DNA of 50,599 nucleotides, from NCBI GenBank assembly GCA_018241725.1, contig JAFEDI010000060.1, positions 1 through 50,599 of the forward strand. Reading direction: 5' to 3'. Below are positions 9,350 through 17,462 of this stretch, in pieces. Under the pieces are notes generated by a model, which was not told the origin of the DNA, did no database searches, and worked only from the letters and a program-made list of their open reading frames with translations. The DNA is from Pseudomonadota bacterium (GTDB lineage: Bacteria; Pseudomonadota; Gammaproteobacteria; Burkholderiales; Rhodocyclaceae). The position numbers and the translations under genes are program-made. How positions within the stretch are numbered: position 1 is the stretch's first letter; each line of letters begins with the position of its first letter.

Positions 9350-10354
9350 TCAGCGCTTGCCGGCGCGGTAGGCTTTCAGCAGCGCGAAGACTTCGTCGAA
9401 GGTGTCTGCCGGCACCATCTTGCCGCGGATGCGCGGGTAGAGCTTGTCGGCAAGGTCGTTCCATTCCTTCATCTGCTCGGCGTTGGGCTTGTGCACCTGC
9501 AGGCCGCGCTTCTTCATGGCCTCGACGGCTTCGTCCACTTCCTGGCGGGCCTTGGTACGCATCTGCAGGCCGGCCTTGGCCCCTGCGCTGCGCAGGGCTT
9601 CCTGGGCTGCGGGGCTCATCTCGTCCCAGCTCTTCCTGGTGACCACCAGCGCGCCGACGATGGGCGCCCAGTTGATGTCGAGCATGTGCGGGGCGGTGTT
9701 GTAGACCTGGCTGGCCAGCGCGAAATAGGGTGTGGCGGGCACCGCGTTGATCATGCCGGTCTGGATCGACGGCAGGATGTCGGAGGTTTCCAGCGGCACC
9801 GGCGTGTAGCCGAGGCTCTTCATGATCTCTTGCTGCTCCGACTCACCCGCCCAGGCAAAGAACTTCATCTTCTTGTAGTCGTCGGGGCGCAGGGCCGGCT
9901 CCTTGGAGAAGAAGCGCACCCAGCCGGCATCGCCCCAGGCCAGTACGACGAAGCCCTTGTCGAGGAACTTCTTTTCCATGCCGGCACGCATCTTCTCTCG
10001 CACGTAGTCCACCTCTTCCCAGCTGCGGAACAGCAGCGGCATGTTCTGCAGCGCGGCGATGGACGGCTCGATCTCGCGCAGGCCGACCACCGACAGGAGG
10101 GCGCCCTGCAGCTGGCCGATGCGCATGCGGCGGGCCATGTCGGTCTCGCCGCCCTGGCTGCCGTCCGGGTAGATCACGTACTTGGCGCCGTCGCCCTGGG
10201 CGGTGCGCCAGGCTTCGCCGACTTCCATCAGCTGGCGGTGGTAGAGGGAGTTCTTGGGGGCCAGGGTGCCGATGCGCAGCTGGCCGGCGGCCATGGCGTT
10301 GGCGCCGAGAAGGAGTCCGACGGCGAGGGCGGCAAGGCGGCTGAACTTGAACAT
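9350..10354 (-). CDS. TRAP transporter substrate-binding protein (DctP family)
   Basis: A 334-residue periplasmic binding protein. The signal peptide MFKFSRLAALAVGLLLGANA with an AMA-A cleavage site is followed by LRIGTLAPKNSLYH, the usual DctP N-terminal strand. GGETDMARRMRIGQLQGAL and ETSDILPSIQTGMINAVPATP match the DctP fold, the latter covering the hinge region where the ligand carboxylate normally contacts an arginine. It is encoded between the T-component lipoprotein and the fused permease, which makes a complete TRAP system. The ligand cannot be assigned; TatT association has been proposed to favour lipophilic or aromatic-type ligands in other systems. Confidence 0.92.
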   Translation of the reverse strand: MFKFSRLAALAVGLLLGANAMAAGQLRIGTLAPKNSLYHRQLMEVGEAWRTAQGDGAKYVIYPDGSQGGETDMARRMRIGQLQGALLSVVGLREIEPSIAALQNMPLLFRSWEEVDYVREKMRAGMEKKFLDKGFVVLAWGDAGWVRFFSKEPALRPDDYKKMKFFAWAGESEQQEIMKSLGYTPVPLETSDILPSIQTGMINAVPATPYFALASQVYNTAPHMLDINWAPIVGALVVTRKSWDEMSPAAQEALRSAGAKAGLQMRTKARQEVDEAVEAMKKRGLQVHKPNAEQMKEWNDLADKLYPRIRGKMVPADTFDEVFALLKAYRAGKR

Positions 10355-10423
10355 GGGGCGTCTTTCTGTACGTTTTGAGGGCGAGCGGACGGCGCCGTGG
10401 GCGGCGGCCGGCCGGAGCGGGCG

Positions 10424-11332
10424 TTAGAACAGGTCGTCGGCGGAGTCGATCAGCCAGCGCGCGCGGCGGCGCATGACTTCGTTGGACAGGGCCAGCGGGC
10501 TGCCCGGTGGGTCCTGGATGGCGACGGCCTGCTGGAGCAGGTCGAGGAAGGCGGCTTTGTCGCCGGCCGGCTGGGCGATGCCCTCGGCCTTGCCGACGAA
10601 GGCGCCGGCATTGCGCCCGTTGCCCAGGCGCAGGGCCTCGTCGAAATAGGCCAGAGCTTGCTGGCGGCTGCCGCCGGGGCGGGCGACTTCGAAGGTTCCC
10701 ATCAGGCCGGCCAGGCTGCCGCCACCAAAAGTCGGGTCGGCACGCCACGCAAGCTGCGCCAGCGCGATGGCCAGCGGCAGGTCGGCGACGGTGTCGGGAT
10801 CGTCCTTGGACAGGGAGATCAGGCCGCCCCAGGAGGCTGCGCCCCAGTAGGCGAGGGCGACCTGTTCGGGGGCGAGGCGCAGAGCCGCTAGCTGGGTCGG
10901 GTCGGCCAGGCGCTGGCGGAGGCCGGGCTGGGCAGTTTCGAGGGCGGCAAGGGCGTGGTCCCGGCCGCGCCTGTACAGGCGAGCGGCGCGTTCGCGCAGG
11001 CGCTGGGCGCCCTTGGCGTCGGTGGCGTCCAGGCGGTCGGCCTCGAAGGCGACGAAGGCGTAGGCGTACTGCGTGAAGCCGCCGGCGACGGCGGCGGCCA
11101 GCGGGGCGTGTCCGGGCTGCTGGCGCAGCACCGATTCGGACAGCTTGAGGTAGAAGGCGCTGGCTTCGTGGGCCAGCTCCAGGTCATCCTCGCTGGACTG
11201 GCCCTGGGCGGCCAGCTGGTCGGCGACGCCGCGCATGACCAGTTGGGTCGGGGAGCAGGCGCTCAGGCCGGCAGCAAGCAGGATGGGGGCAGCGAAGCGC
11301 GCCAGACGGGCTGGCGTGGCGGTGATCGGCAT
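10424..11332 (-). CDS. TRAP transporter T-component (TatT-like) lipoprotein
   Basis: A 302-residue lipoprotein: signal segment ARLARFAAPILLAAG followed by the lipobox LSAC. The mature part is helical with TPR-like character (AYFDEALRLGNGRNAGAFVGKAEG near the C-terminus) and contains YWGAASWGGLISLSKD, resembling the TatT family described from Treponema, which binds DctP as a periplasmic partner. The start at ATG 11332 is chosen because it places the signal sequence at the N-terminus; a GTG at 11371 would add 13 residues of no signal character. It is the first gene of the TRAP operon, 69 bases ahead of dctP. Confidence 0.8.
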   Translation of the reverse strand: MPITATPARLARFAAPILLAAGLSACSPTQLVMRGVADQLAAQGQSSEDDLELAHEASAFYLKLSESVLRQQPGHAPLAAAVAGGFTQYAYAFVAFEADRLDATDAKGAQRLRERAARLYRRGRDHALAALETAQPGLRQRLADPTQLAALRLAPEQVALAYWGAASWGGLISLSKDDPDTVADLPLAIALAQLAWRADPTFGGGSLAGLMGTFEVARPGGSRQQALAYFDEALRLGNGRNAGAFVGKAEGIAQPAGDKAAFLDLLQQAVAIQDPPGSPLALSNEVMRRRARWLIDSADDLF

Positions 11333-11452
11333 GGGAGGGCGTGGGTCTGGTGGGCCGGCGTTTCGAGCCACATGCTTGAAACGCCGAGAAGATAGCCCGC
11401 CAATGTTGCGCGGGCGTGACCACCGGCCGCGCGCCGTCCCATGCCGACGGGA

Positions 11453-12124
11453 TCAGCGGATCAGCTCGGCGAGCTTGCCCTTGGGAACGTTGAGGAAGCT
11501 GCTGATGGCAGCGAGATGCTCGTTGTGCTCCGTGAGCTGGATGGGGCGCGGTTCGAGCACGTGCAGGTCGAAGTTCCCAGGGCAGTTGCCGTCCTGCTGC
11601 ACGGAGTAGCCCCAGGTTATGCCGGTGTTGAAGAGGCGGCCGATGGGGCCATCGAGTTCGACCACGTAGTTGGCGAACTTGGTGTTGGTGAGGCCGGTGA
11701 ATACGCCCCGTTCGAAGTTGCCGTTTATTTCCCGCGGGGTGTCGATCAGCCAGCATTCGCTCTCGCCGAACCGGCGCATCTCGTGGCCGGCGTAGGTGGC
11801 CGAGTGGGTGCCGATCTTCACGCCGTCGCTGCCGTAAAGACATTGCTCGAGGACGATGGCGGTGTCGTCGTCGGGGTATTGCTTGTCCACGTTCCAGTCG
11901 CCGACGACCGTGTGGGCGAACAGTTGGGTCTGCGGCCGGATGAGCTGGAGCAGCCCGAGCTTGTGCTCGTGGCTGCCCTGGCGGGTGAAGCGGACCTTGA
12001 AGTCGGCGCCGTACTGGACGGCCGTGCCGGCTTCATGGGGATTGAGTTCCCGGGTGACGTAAGGCGTGATGTCGAGTGCGAAGTGATCGAGCTGGTAGCT
12101 TTCGTGGTTTCCGTAATTGCTCAT
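11453..12124 (-). CDS. Conserved-looking cytoplasmic protein of unknown function
   Basis: A 223-residue soluble protein starting MSNYGNHESYQLDHFALDITPY; I do not recognise its family. It has no signal peptide or membrane helix, two cysteines only near the middle and end (EQCLYG, NCPGN), several Trp/Tyr-rich beta-like segments (GDWNVDKQYPDDD, TWGYSVQQDGN) and a charged C-terminus. The ATG at 12124 is preceded by AAAGG at a good distance; an in-frame ATG at 12139 lacks this. It stands alone between the TRAP operon and the phosphatase region, with its own AT-rich promoter and a structured leader. The coding pattern and good ribosome-binding site support a real gene. Confidence 0.7.
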   Translation of the reverse strand: MSNYGNHESYQLDHFALDITPYVTRELNPHEAGTAVQYGADFKVRFTRQGSHEHKLGLLQLIRPQTQLFAHTVVGDWNVDKQYPDDDTAIVLEQCLYGSDGVKIGTHSATYAGHEMRRFGESECWLIDTPREINGNFERGVFTGLTNTKFANYVVELDGPIGRLFNTGITWGYSVQQDGNCPGNFDLHVLEPRPIQLTEHNEHLAAISSFLNVPKGKLAELIR

Positions 12125-12170
12125 GGCCGTACCTTTCATGCTTGGGTAGAGGCAGGAATGCCCTGCGCGG

Positions 12171-12230
12171 CACCCGGGTCTTCATGCGAATGTTCTCCCT
12201 CCGCGGCCCGGGTGTCTGTTTATATAAATA
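12171..12230 (-). promoter_or_regulatory. Promoter and structured 5' leader of the unknown gene at 11453-12124
   Basis: Read on the minus strand, an AT-rich block with TATATA (12221-12226) could be a -10 element. It is followed at once by CACCCGGG (12207-12214 on the complement) and its exact complement at 12171-12178, an 8-bp inverted repeat spaced by 28 nt. A transcript starting just after the -10 would open with this stem, about 47 nt before the start codon. Function is not known; there is no match I recognise to a riboswitch class. Confidence 0.35.
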
Positions 12231-12255
12231 GCATTTTTCGGTGCGGCCGGGGGAC

Positions 12256-12921
12256 TCAGTCGAGCAGATCGGAATATTCCTTTTGAACATAACCGTCGAG
12301 ACGCGTCCATGGCAGCTTGGTGGGCATCGCCTCGCGGGTGGCGATCATCGTGCTGCGGTTGGTGCCGGCCTGGTTGGCCGATTCGATGCGGCGCGGGTAT
12401 TGCTCCTTCTCGTCCCACAGTACCTGCACGCGGGTCTGGGCGGTGCCGCCTTCGTACCAGCGGGTGCCGGCCGGTGCGCTGCGGCTGCTGGCCTTCATGC
12501 GTTTGATCTGCTCCGGGTCGAGCAACTGGTTGGCGGTGGTCCATTTGCCGTCAAAGCCGATGTTGGTGTAATCCACCGGGGCGATGTCCACGACCATCTT
12601 TTCGTGTTCATTGACGATGCGCACGCGCAGCTTGCCGTCATTGCCGCGCTGAACCCAGCGGGCAGCGGCGGAGGTGTCCATGTGCTTGTGGTTCTTGTCG
12701 CCGGCCTTGTGGTCCTCGGCTTCGTGGGCGTGGGCCGGCAGGATGCGCTCCACCCAGCTCTGGTTGTCGTGGCGGACCAGGCGCTCACCGAAGCGCACGA
12801 TGCGGGTCACGCCGTCGGCGCCAAGGGTGGTGATGTCGTGTTCGACCTTGAGGGCCAGATCGTCGGCGAGGGCCGGGGCGGCGAGGAGGGCGCCCAGTAG
12901 GGCGGGAAGCAATCGTTTCAT
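12256..12921 (-). CDS. Secreted protein of unknown function downstream of the alkaline phosphatases
   Basis: A 221-residue protein with a clear Sec signal peptide (MKRLLPALLGALLAAPALA, then DD). The mature part contains a histidine-rich stretch (LPAHAHEAEDHKAGDKNHKH, about residues 61-80), suggestive of metal binding, and a late segment TRVQVLWDEKEQYPRRIES. I do not recognise a family. The start is taken at ATG 12921 because the signal peptide begins there; an upstream ATG (12987) would extend across the terminator hairpin. It is last in line after the two phosphatases but beyond a strong terminator, so it probably depends on read-through or an unseen promoter. No Shine-Dalgarno is visible. 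Confidence 0.65.
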   Translation of the reverse strand: MKRLLPALLGALLAAPALADDLALKVEHDITTLGADGVTRIVRFGERLVRHDNQSWVERILPAHAHEAEDHKAGDKNHKHMDTSAAARWVQRGNDGKLRVRIVNEHEKMVVDIAPVDYTNIGFDGKWTTANQLLDPEQIKRMKASSRSAPAGTRWYEGGTAQTRVQVLWDEKEQYPRRIESANQAGTNRSTMIATREAMPTKLPWTRLDGYVQKEYSDLLD

Positions 12922-12943
12922 GATGTCGGGGGAAAAGAAAAAA

Positions 12944-12965
12944 GCCCGACCTGGGAAGGTCGGGC
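12944..12965 (-). terminator. Rho-independent terminator after the tandem alkaline phosphatases
   Basis: Stem GCCCGACCT / AGGTCGGGC (9 bp, 4-nt loop). On the minus strand it is followed by TTTTTTCTTTT, and A-rich sequence precedes it, so it could also act on the plus strand. It lies 57 bases after the stop of the phosphatase gene at 13022. Confidence 0.88.
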
Positions 12966-13021
12966 GAAAAAGGGGCCAGTTTTTCAAGCTAGGGCAGCCC
13001 CCCTGGATGGCTCGGTAGGGA

Positions 13022-14434
13022 TCAGAGGCCGAGGGCGGACTTCACCAGGCCGAAGACCTTGGTGTTGACCATGGTGCCCTTGAAGCCGGCATTGCCGGCG
13101 CCGGTGGAGAACAGCATCACGTCGCCGCCGCCGTGGGTTTCGTTGCCGACGGCGCCGAGGTTCACACCGACTTCCTGGATGTAGTCGTCAGCGGTGGTGT
13201 CCACGCTGGTCAGGTCGTCGCGGACGGCCTTGCGCGGGCCGCCGCCGTTGCCGAAGACCAGGGTGCCGTAGGGCTTGCCGTCGGCCGCGTTGGCCAGCAC
13301 GGGCTTGCCCTGGACGGTGGTCTGGGTGATGTCGGTGACCTTGCCGAGGATCGGGTTGCCCTTGTGGGAGTAACCGTTGATGGTCATCGTGTGGTCGTGG
13401 TCGGCGGTGACGACGATCAGCGTGTTCTTGAGATCCACCAGGCTCAGGGCGCGCTTGATGGCGTCGTCGAAGGCGATGGTGTCTTCCAGCGCGCGCTTGG
13501 CGTTGGTGCCGTGCAGGGCGTGGTCGATACGGCCGCCTTCGACCATCAGGAAATAACCCTTGCTGTTCTTCTGCAGGATCTTGATGGCTTTCTCGGTCAT
13601 GTCGGCGAGGCTGGGCTCGTCGATGTTGTTGGCCGCCTTGGCACGATCCAGCTCGTAGTTGAGGTGGTCCTTGTTGAAAAGGCCGACCAGCTTGCCGGTG
13701 GATGCCGGGTCGATGGCCTTGAAGGCGGTGCCCGTATTCACATAGGTGTAGCCGGCGGTCTTCAGCAGGGCGGTCAGGTCCTGACCGTCGGTGCGCTTGC
13801 CACCGGCGGCAGTGGGCAGGAAGAACCTGGAGCCGCCGCCGAGCAGTACATCCACGCCACTGCCGAGGGCCGCGTTGAACTTGCCGGAGCCCGGCACGAA
13901 CTGGGCGGCGATGTCGTTCTCGCCGTCGCGGTGGCAGATGTGGGAGTAGGTGACGGCCGGCGTGGCGTGGGTCACGCGGGTTGTCGTTACCGCGCCGACG
14001 GATTTGCCGGCGGCCTTGGACAGTTCCAGCAGGGTCGGCACTGCGGTGCCGTTACCGGTGGCCGGGCAGGTGCTGTCGCCGGTGGTACTGTTCACGTACG
14101 GGGTGGTGCCGTTGTAGGCCTTGGTGTCGGCGCTCATGGACACCACCTCGTTGTTCATCTTCACGCCGGTCATGTAGGCGGCCATCGACGGGGCGGAGTC
14201 GGTGGTCTGGGCGTCGTTGGAGTAGGTCTTGATGCGCGCGGTGCGCTTCAGGCTCTCCATCGTCAGCTGGCCGGCCTCGCCGTACTTGTAGATGCGGCTG
14301 GCGGTGACGGTGGTGGGGCCCATGCCGTCGCCGAGGAAGAAGATGACGTTGGTGGCTTCGCCGGCGGCGAAGGCGGAGGAGGTGGCGCCGATCAGGGCGA
14401 TGGCGGCCGCGCAGGTCTTGAAGTGGGTTTTCAT
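13022..14434 (-). CDS. Alkaline phosphatase (PhoA family), secreted
   Basis: A 470-residue periplasmic phosphomonoesterase. The signal peptide ends ...ATSSAFA; the metal-binding FLGDGMG has Asp36, and the nucleophile is Ser80 in TTDSAPSMAAYMTG. Later blocks THATPAVTYSH, MVEGGRIDHALH, VTADHDHT and ETHGGGD carry the remaining zinc and magnesium ligands expected of PF00245 enzymes. It releases phosphate from organic esters. The upstream neighbour, only 15 bases away and transcribed first, is a close paralogue; the pair looks like a tandem duplication. Probably PhoB-controlled through the site ahead of the paralogue. Confidence 0.93.
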   Translation of the reverse strand: MKTHFKTCAAAIALIGATSSAFAAGEATNVIFFLGDGMGPTTVTASRIYKYGEAGQLTMESLKRTARIKTYSNDAQTTDSAPSMAAYMTGVKMNNEVVSMSADTKAYNGTTPYVNSTTGDSTCPATGNGTAVPTLLELSKAAGKSVGAVTTTRVTHATPAVTYSHICHRDGENDIAAQFVPGSGKFNAALGSGVDVLLGGGSRFFLPTAAGGKRTDGQDLTALLKTAGYTYVNTGTAFKAIDPASTGKLVGLFNKDHLNYELDRAKAANNIDEPSLADMTEKAIKILQKNSKGYFLMVEGGRIDHALHGTNAKRALEDTIAFDDAIKRALSLVDLKNTLIVVTADHDHTMTINGYSHKGNPILGKVTDITQTTVQGKPVLANAADGKPYGTLVFGNGGGPRKAVRDDLTSVDTTADDYIQEVGVNLGAVGNETHGGGDVMLFSTGAGNAGFKGTMVNTKVFGLVKSALGL

Positions 14435-14449
14435 CGTGGTGAGCTCCGC

Positions 14450-15865
14450 TTACAGGCCGACCGACTGGCGGATCAGGTTGAAGACTTCGGTGTTGGTGAT
14501 GACGCCGGTGAACTTGTCCGCACCGCGGCCGATGGCGCCGAGGAACACGTCGGTACCGCCGTGGGTTTCGCTACCGGCGGCCATCGGGATGGCGGCTTCC
14601 TGGTGGTAGTTCTTGTCGGCGACCTGGGCATCGGTGAGGGCGGTGCGGGTAGCCGGGCGGTTTTCGCCGTTGCCGAAGCCGATGATGGTGAAGGGGTTGC
14701 CGGAGCTGTCCAGATTCAGCGCGCCGGTGACGAAGTTCTTCAGCAGGCCGAGCACGCCGGGGTTGCTGGCGGTGGTGGCGCCGGTGCGGGCGGCGTAGCC
14801 GTTGAGGACGATGGTGTGGTCGTGGTCGGCGGTGACGACGATCAGGGTGTTGGACAGGTCCGCGTCGATGGTCTTCATCTTGGCGATGGCGGTCTTGATG
14901 GCGTCATCGAAGGCCACGGTGTCCTGCAGCGCCTTCCTGGCGGTGGTTTCATGCAGGGCGTGGTCGATGCGGCCGCCTTCCACCATCAGGAAGAAGCCCT
15001 TGTTGTTCTTCGACAGGATGTCGATGGCCTTGGTGGTCATCTCGGCCAGGCTGGGCTCGACGGCCGGGTCGCGGTCGATGTCGTAGCTCATGTGGCTGCT
15101 GGTGAACAGGCCGACGAGCTTCTTGGTGGAGCTGGCCGCGGCCGCGTCGAACTCGGTCTTGTTCTTGACGTAGGTGTAGCCCTTGTTCACGAACTCGGCG
15201 GTCAGGTCACGGCCGTCGGTGCGCTTGCCGCCGGCGGCGGTGGGCAGGAAGAACTGGCGGCCGCCGCCGAGGAGGACGTCCACGCCGTCGCCGAGGGCGC
15301 TGTTGTAGCCGGTGCCGCCGGGCACGGCCTGGGCGGCGATGTTGTTTTCGGCGTCGCGGTGGCAGATGTGGGAATAGGTGACGGCCGGGGTGGCGTGGGT
15401 GATGCGGGTGGTGGTCACCGCGCCGGTGCCCCAGCCGGCGGCCTTGGCCAGTTCGAGCAGGGTGGTGACGGCTTTGCCGTTGCCGGTGGCGGGACAGGTG
15501 CTGTCGGTACCGTTGAGGTAGTTCTTGCCGGTGGCGTCGAAGGCGGAGGTCTCCGGGGTCATGGAGATGACTTCGTTATTCATCTTCACGCCGGTCATGT
15601 AGGCTGCCATCGACGGGGCCGAGTCGGTGACCTGGGCGTTGTTGGAATACGTACGGACGAAGGCGGTTTCCGGCAGGGTATCGATGGTCAGGTCGCCGTC
15701 TTCGCCCACCTTGTAGATGCGTGCCGCGGTCAGGGTGTTGATGCCCATGCCGTCGCCGAGAAAGAAGATGACGTTCTTGGGCGCGTCATGGCTGCTGCTG
15801 TTGCCGCCACAGCCGGCGAGGAGTGCCGTTGCTGCAGCGACGGCGAGGAAGACGGGTTTCAACAT
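14450..15865 (-). CDS. Alkaline phosphatase (PhoA family), predicted lipoprotein
   Basis: A 471-residue paralogue of the next gene downstream, with the same motif order: FLGDGMG (Asp38), VTDSAPSMAAYMTG (nucleophile Ser82), THATPAVTYSH, MVEGGRIDHALH, TADHDHT and ETHGG. It differs in the N-terminus: MLKPVFLAVAAATALLAGCG has a lipobox LAGC, so the mature enzyme should be anchored through Cys19, whereas the sister enzyme is soluble. One membrane-tethered and one free periplasmic phosphatase in one operon suggests division of location rather than redundancy. A Pho-box-like repeat lies about 85 bases upstream. Confidence 0.93.
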   Translation of the reverse strand: MLKPVFLAVAAATALLAGCGGNSSSHDAPKNVIFFLGDGMGINTLTAARIYKVGEDGDLTIDTLPETAFVRTYSNNAQVTDSAPSMAAYMTGVKMNNEVISMTPETSAFDATGKNYLNGTDSTCPATGNGKAVTTLLELAKAAGWGTGAVTTTRITHATPAVTYSHICHRDAENNIAAQAVPGGTGYNSALGDGVDVLLGGGRQFFLPTAAGGKRTDGRDLTAEFVNKGYTYVKNKTEFDAAAASSTKKLVGLFTSSHMSYDIDRDPAVEPSLAEMTTKAIDILSKNNKGFFLMVEGGRIDHALHETTARKALQDTVAFDDAIKTAIAKMKTIDADLSNTLIVVTADHDHTIVLNGYAARTGATTASNPGVLGLLKNFVTGALNLDSSGNPFTIIGFGNGENRPATRTALTDAQVADKNYHQEAAIPMAAGSETHGGTDVFLGAIGRGADKFTGVITNTEVFNLIRQSVGL

Positions 15866-15949
15866 GCTTCGGAAGCCTCCGGGGGAAAGGGGATTTTCAA
15901 AGGGGATTCATCAAAGACGGCAAATATGGCAGTGATGTATTGCGATTAC

Positions 15950-15967
15950 ATGAAAGCCTGGTGAAAG
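15950..15967 (-). promoter_or_regulatory. Pho-box-like PhoB site upstream of the tandem alkaline phosphatases
   Basis: On the minus strand: CTTTCAC, four bases (CAGG), CTTTCAT. This is two 7-mers with the 11-bp period of PhoB boxes (E. coli consensus CTGTCAT-N4-CTGTCAY); each repeat differs at one or two positions and the spacer is less AT-rich than usual. A weak -10 candidate (TACATC) follows about ten bases after the second repeat. The location ahead of two phosphatase genes supports it. Confidence 0.5.
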
Positions 15968-16079
15968 CTCTTGGCGGTGCCACTGCCAAAGCAGCGCTCC
16001 GTGGAGGCGAATCCACTATCCCCCACGGAGAAGCCGTGGAAAGTCTCCGGGCGGAGCCCCGTCCGCCGGGTTCAGAGCA

Positions 16080-17300
16080 TCAGCGGCCCATTTCCTTCAG
16101 GTAAGCCTTGCGGGCGGCCAGCGCGGTGTCGGCGAAGTCGGAGAACACGCCGTCCACGCCGAGGCGGTAGTAGGCGAGGTATTCATTCTGCGGGTCGCCC
16201 TTGTAGTCGCTGGCGAGGCGGCGCTGTTCGTTGCGGAAGGTGTAGGGATGAACGAACAGGCCGGCCTTGTGGGCGTCGGCGATCAGCGTGGTGGCGGGCT
16301 GGCTGACGGTGTCGGCGTCGTTGATCTTGCCGTCGCCGTTGATGTCCGTCAGGTTGCCGCTGGCGTCCAGCGTGCCCTTGACGGTGATGATGTAGCGCTT
16401 CCACGGGCCGATGCCGTCGGCGTAGGTCTTGATCTCGGCGAGGCCGGCCGGGGTGACCATGGCGCTGAACAGGCGGCTGTCGCCAGCCTTGGCCCAGTCG
16501 TAGGGCTTGTCGTAGGGCATGGCGTAGGTGAGGGCACCGGTCTTGAGGTTCACATCGTCGGCGTCGATGAGTTGCACCATCTTCGTGTTCAGGCCCTTGC
16601 TGCGCATGTACTTGAGGCTGCTCGGCTCGAAGGACTGCACAAAGATCGGGGCGGTCTTGCTGTTCCAGCCGGCCTTGTTGATCAGGTCGATGAGCTTGTC
16701 CTCCAGCGGCAGGCCGAGATCCCGGTGGTAGGTGGGGTTCTTGGTTTCCGGGTAGACGGCGATCGTGCGGCCGGTAGCGGCGCTCCTGGTCTTCACCAGG
16801 TCGATGAGTTCCTGGAAGGTGATGACCTTGTAGAGGCCGTTGTACTGCTGCGGGCGCTCGGCGTCGGTGGAGATGCCGCCAAGGGTCTTGATCTCGGCCA
16901 GGGTGAAGTCGCTGGCGAACCAGCCGGTCTGGGTTTCGCCGTCCACCTGGGTGGTCTTCTTGCGGGCCGCAAATTCGGGGTGGTTGGCCACATCGGTGTT
17001 GTAGGCCAGATTGGGGTCATGGCGGGCGATCAGCACACCGTCCTTGGTGGAGATGAGATCCGGCTCGACCACGTCGGCACCCATGTCGATGGCCATGCTG
17101 TATGCCTCAAGGGTTTCTTCCGGCAGGTAGCCCGAAGCGCCGCGGTGGGCAACGACGAGGGGAGCGTCTCCGTTCAGCGTCGGAAGGCCGTTGTCGTCGT
17201 TGGAGCCACCGCAGGCGGACAGCAGCAGGACGCTGCAACAGGCCAGCGCAACGGGCGTGAGGCCGAGGGAGGTGGACGGGGTGCGGGCGGATTTGTACAT
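16080..17300 (-). CDS. Glycerophosphodiester phosphodiesterase (GlpQ-like) lipoprotein
   Basis: A 406-residue periplasmic enzyme that hydrolyses glycerophosphodiesters to glycerol 3-phosphate and an alcohol. The lipobox LLSAC anchors Cys30. AHRGASG (51-57) carries the catalytic His, EPDL (79-82) and HD (94-95) follow, giving the GDPD active-site set; PEET replaces the more usual PENT. A loop fitting the dockerin/EF-hand calcium pattern DxNxDGxINxxD lies at residues 319-330. Transcribed toward the alkaline phosphatases but separated from them by 214 bases that include the Pho-box-like site; divergent from the PhoD gene. The family calcium requirement fits. Confidence 0.93.
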   Translation of the reverse strand: MYKSARTPSTSLGLTPVALACCSVLLLSACGGSNDDNGLPTLNGDAPLVVAHRGASGYLPEETLEAYSMAIDMGADVVEPDLISTKDGVLIARHDPNLAYNTDVANHPEFAARKKTTQVDGETQTGWFASDFTLAEIKTLGGISTDAERPQQYNGLYKVITFQELIDLVKTRSAATGRTIAVYPETKNPTYHRDLGLPLEDKLIDLINKAGWNSKTAPIFVQSFEPSSLKYMRSKGLNTKMVQLIDADDVNLKTGALTYAMPYDKPYDWAKAGDSRLFSAMVTPAGLAEIKTYADGIGPWKRYIITVKGTLDASGNLTDINGDGKINDADTVSQPATTLIADAHKAGLFVHPYTFRNEQRRLASDYKGDPQNEYLAYYRLGVDGVFSDFADTALAARKAYLKEMGR

Positions 17301-17462
17301 GGGAATCTCCTGGTAAAAGCCAGAAAAGATGTCATCTTCTTATGACGTATTCGTTATCTGTCGGTGATTTCGAAGGTTTTTCTGTTCGCTTGTTGCTGTG
17401 CAACAAGCGTGTAACTGCCACCCTCTAGGCTCGCGGGTTTTCCCCTTCCCCGGAGCATCTTC
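17301..17462. promoter_or_regulatory. Divergent promoter region with inverted repeats between the phosphodiesterase and phoD-like genes
   Basis: It holds a perfect 9-bp inverted repeat CGCTTGTTG-CTGTG-CAACAAGCG (17387-17409) and a shorter GTCAT-N6-ATGAC repeat (about 17332-17347). The position between two divergent phosphorus genes makes them candidate operators. I looked for a PhoB direct repeat here and found none convincing on either strand. Confidence 0.4.

Noticed and set aside
13133-15964. 943-codon open frame opposite the two alkaline phosphatases
   Set aside because: Gly/Val/Ala-rich, repeats itself because the two phosphatases are paralogues, and no start signal; antisense shadow.
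17301-17462. Pho box between the phosphodiesterase and phoD-like genes
   Set aside because: Candidate CTGTCGG and CTGTGCA motifs have no partner repeat at the 11-bp period on either strand.
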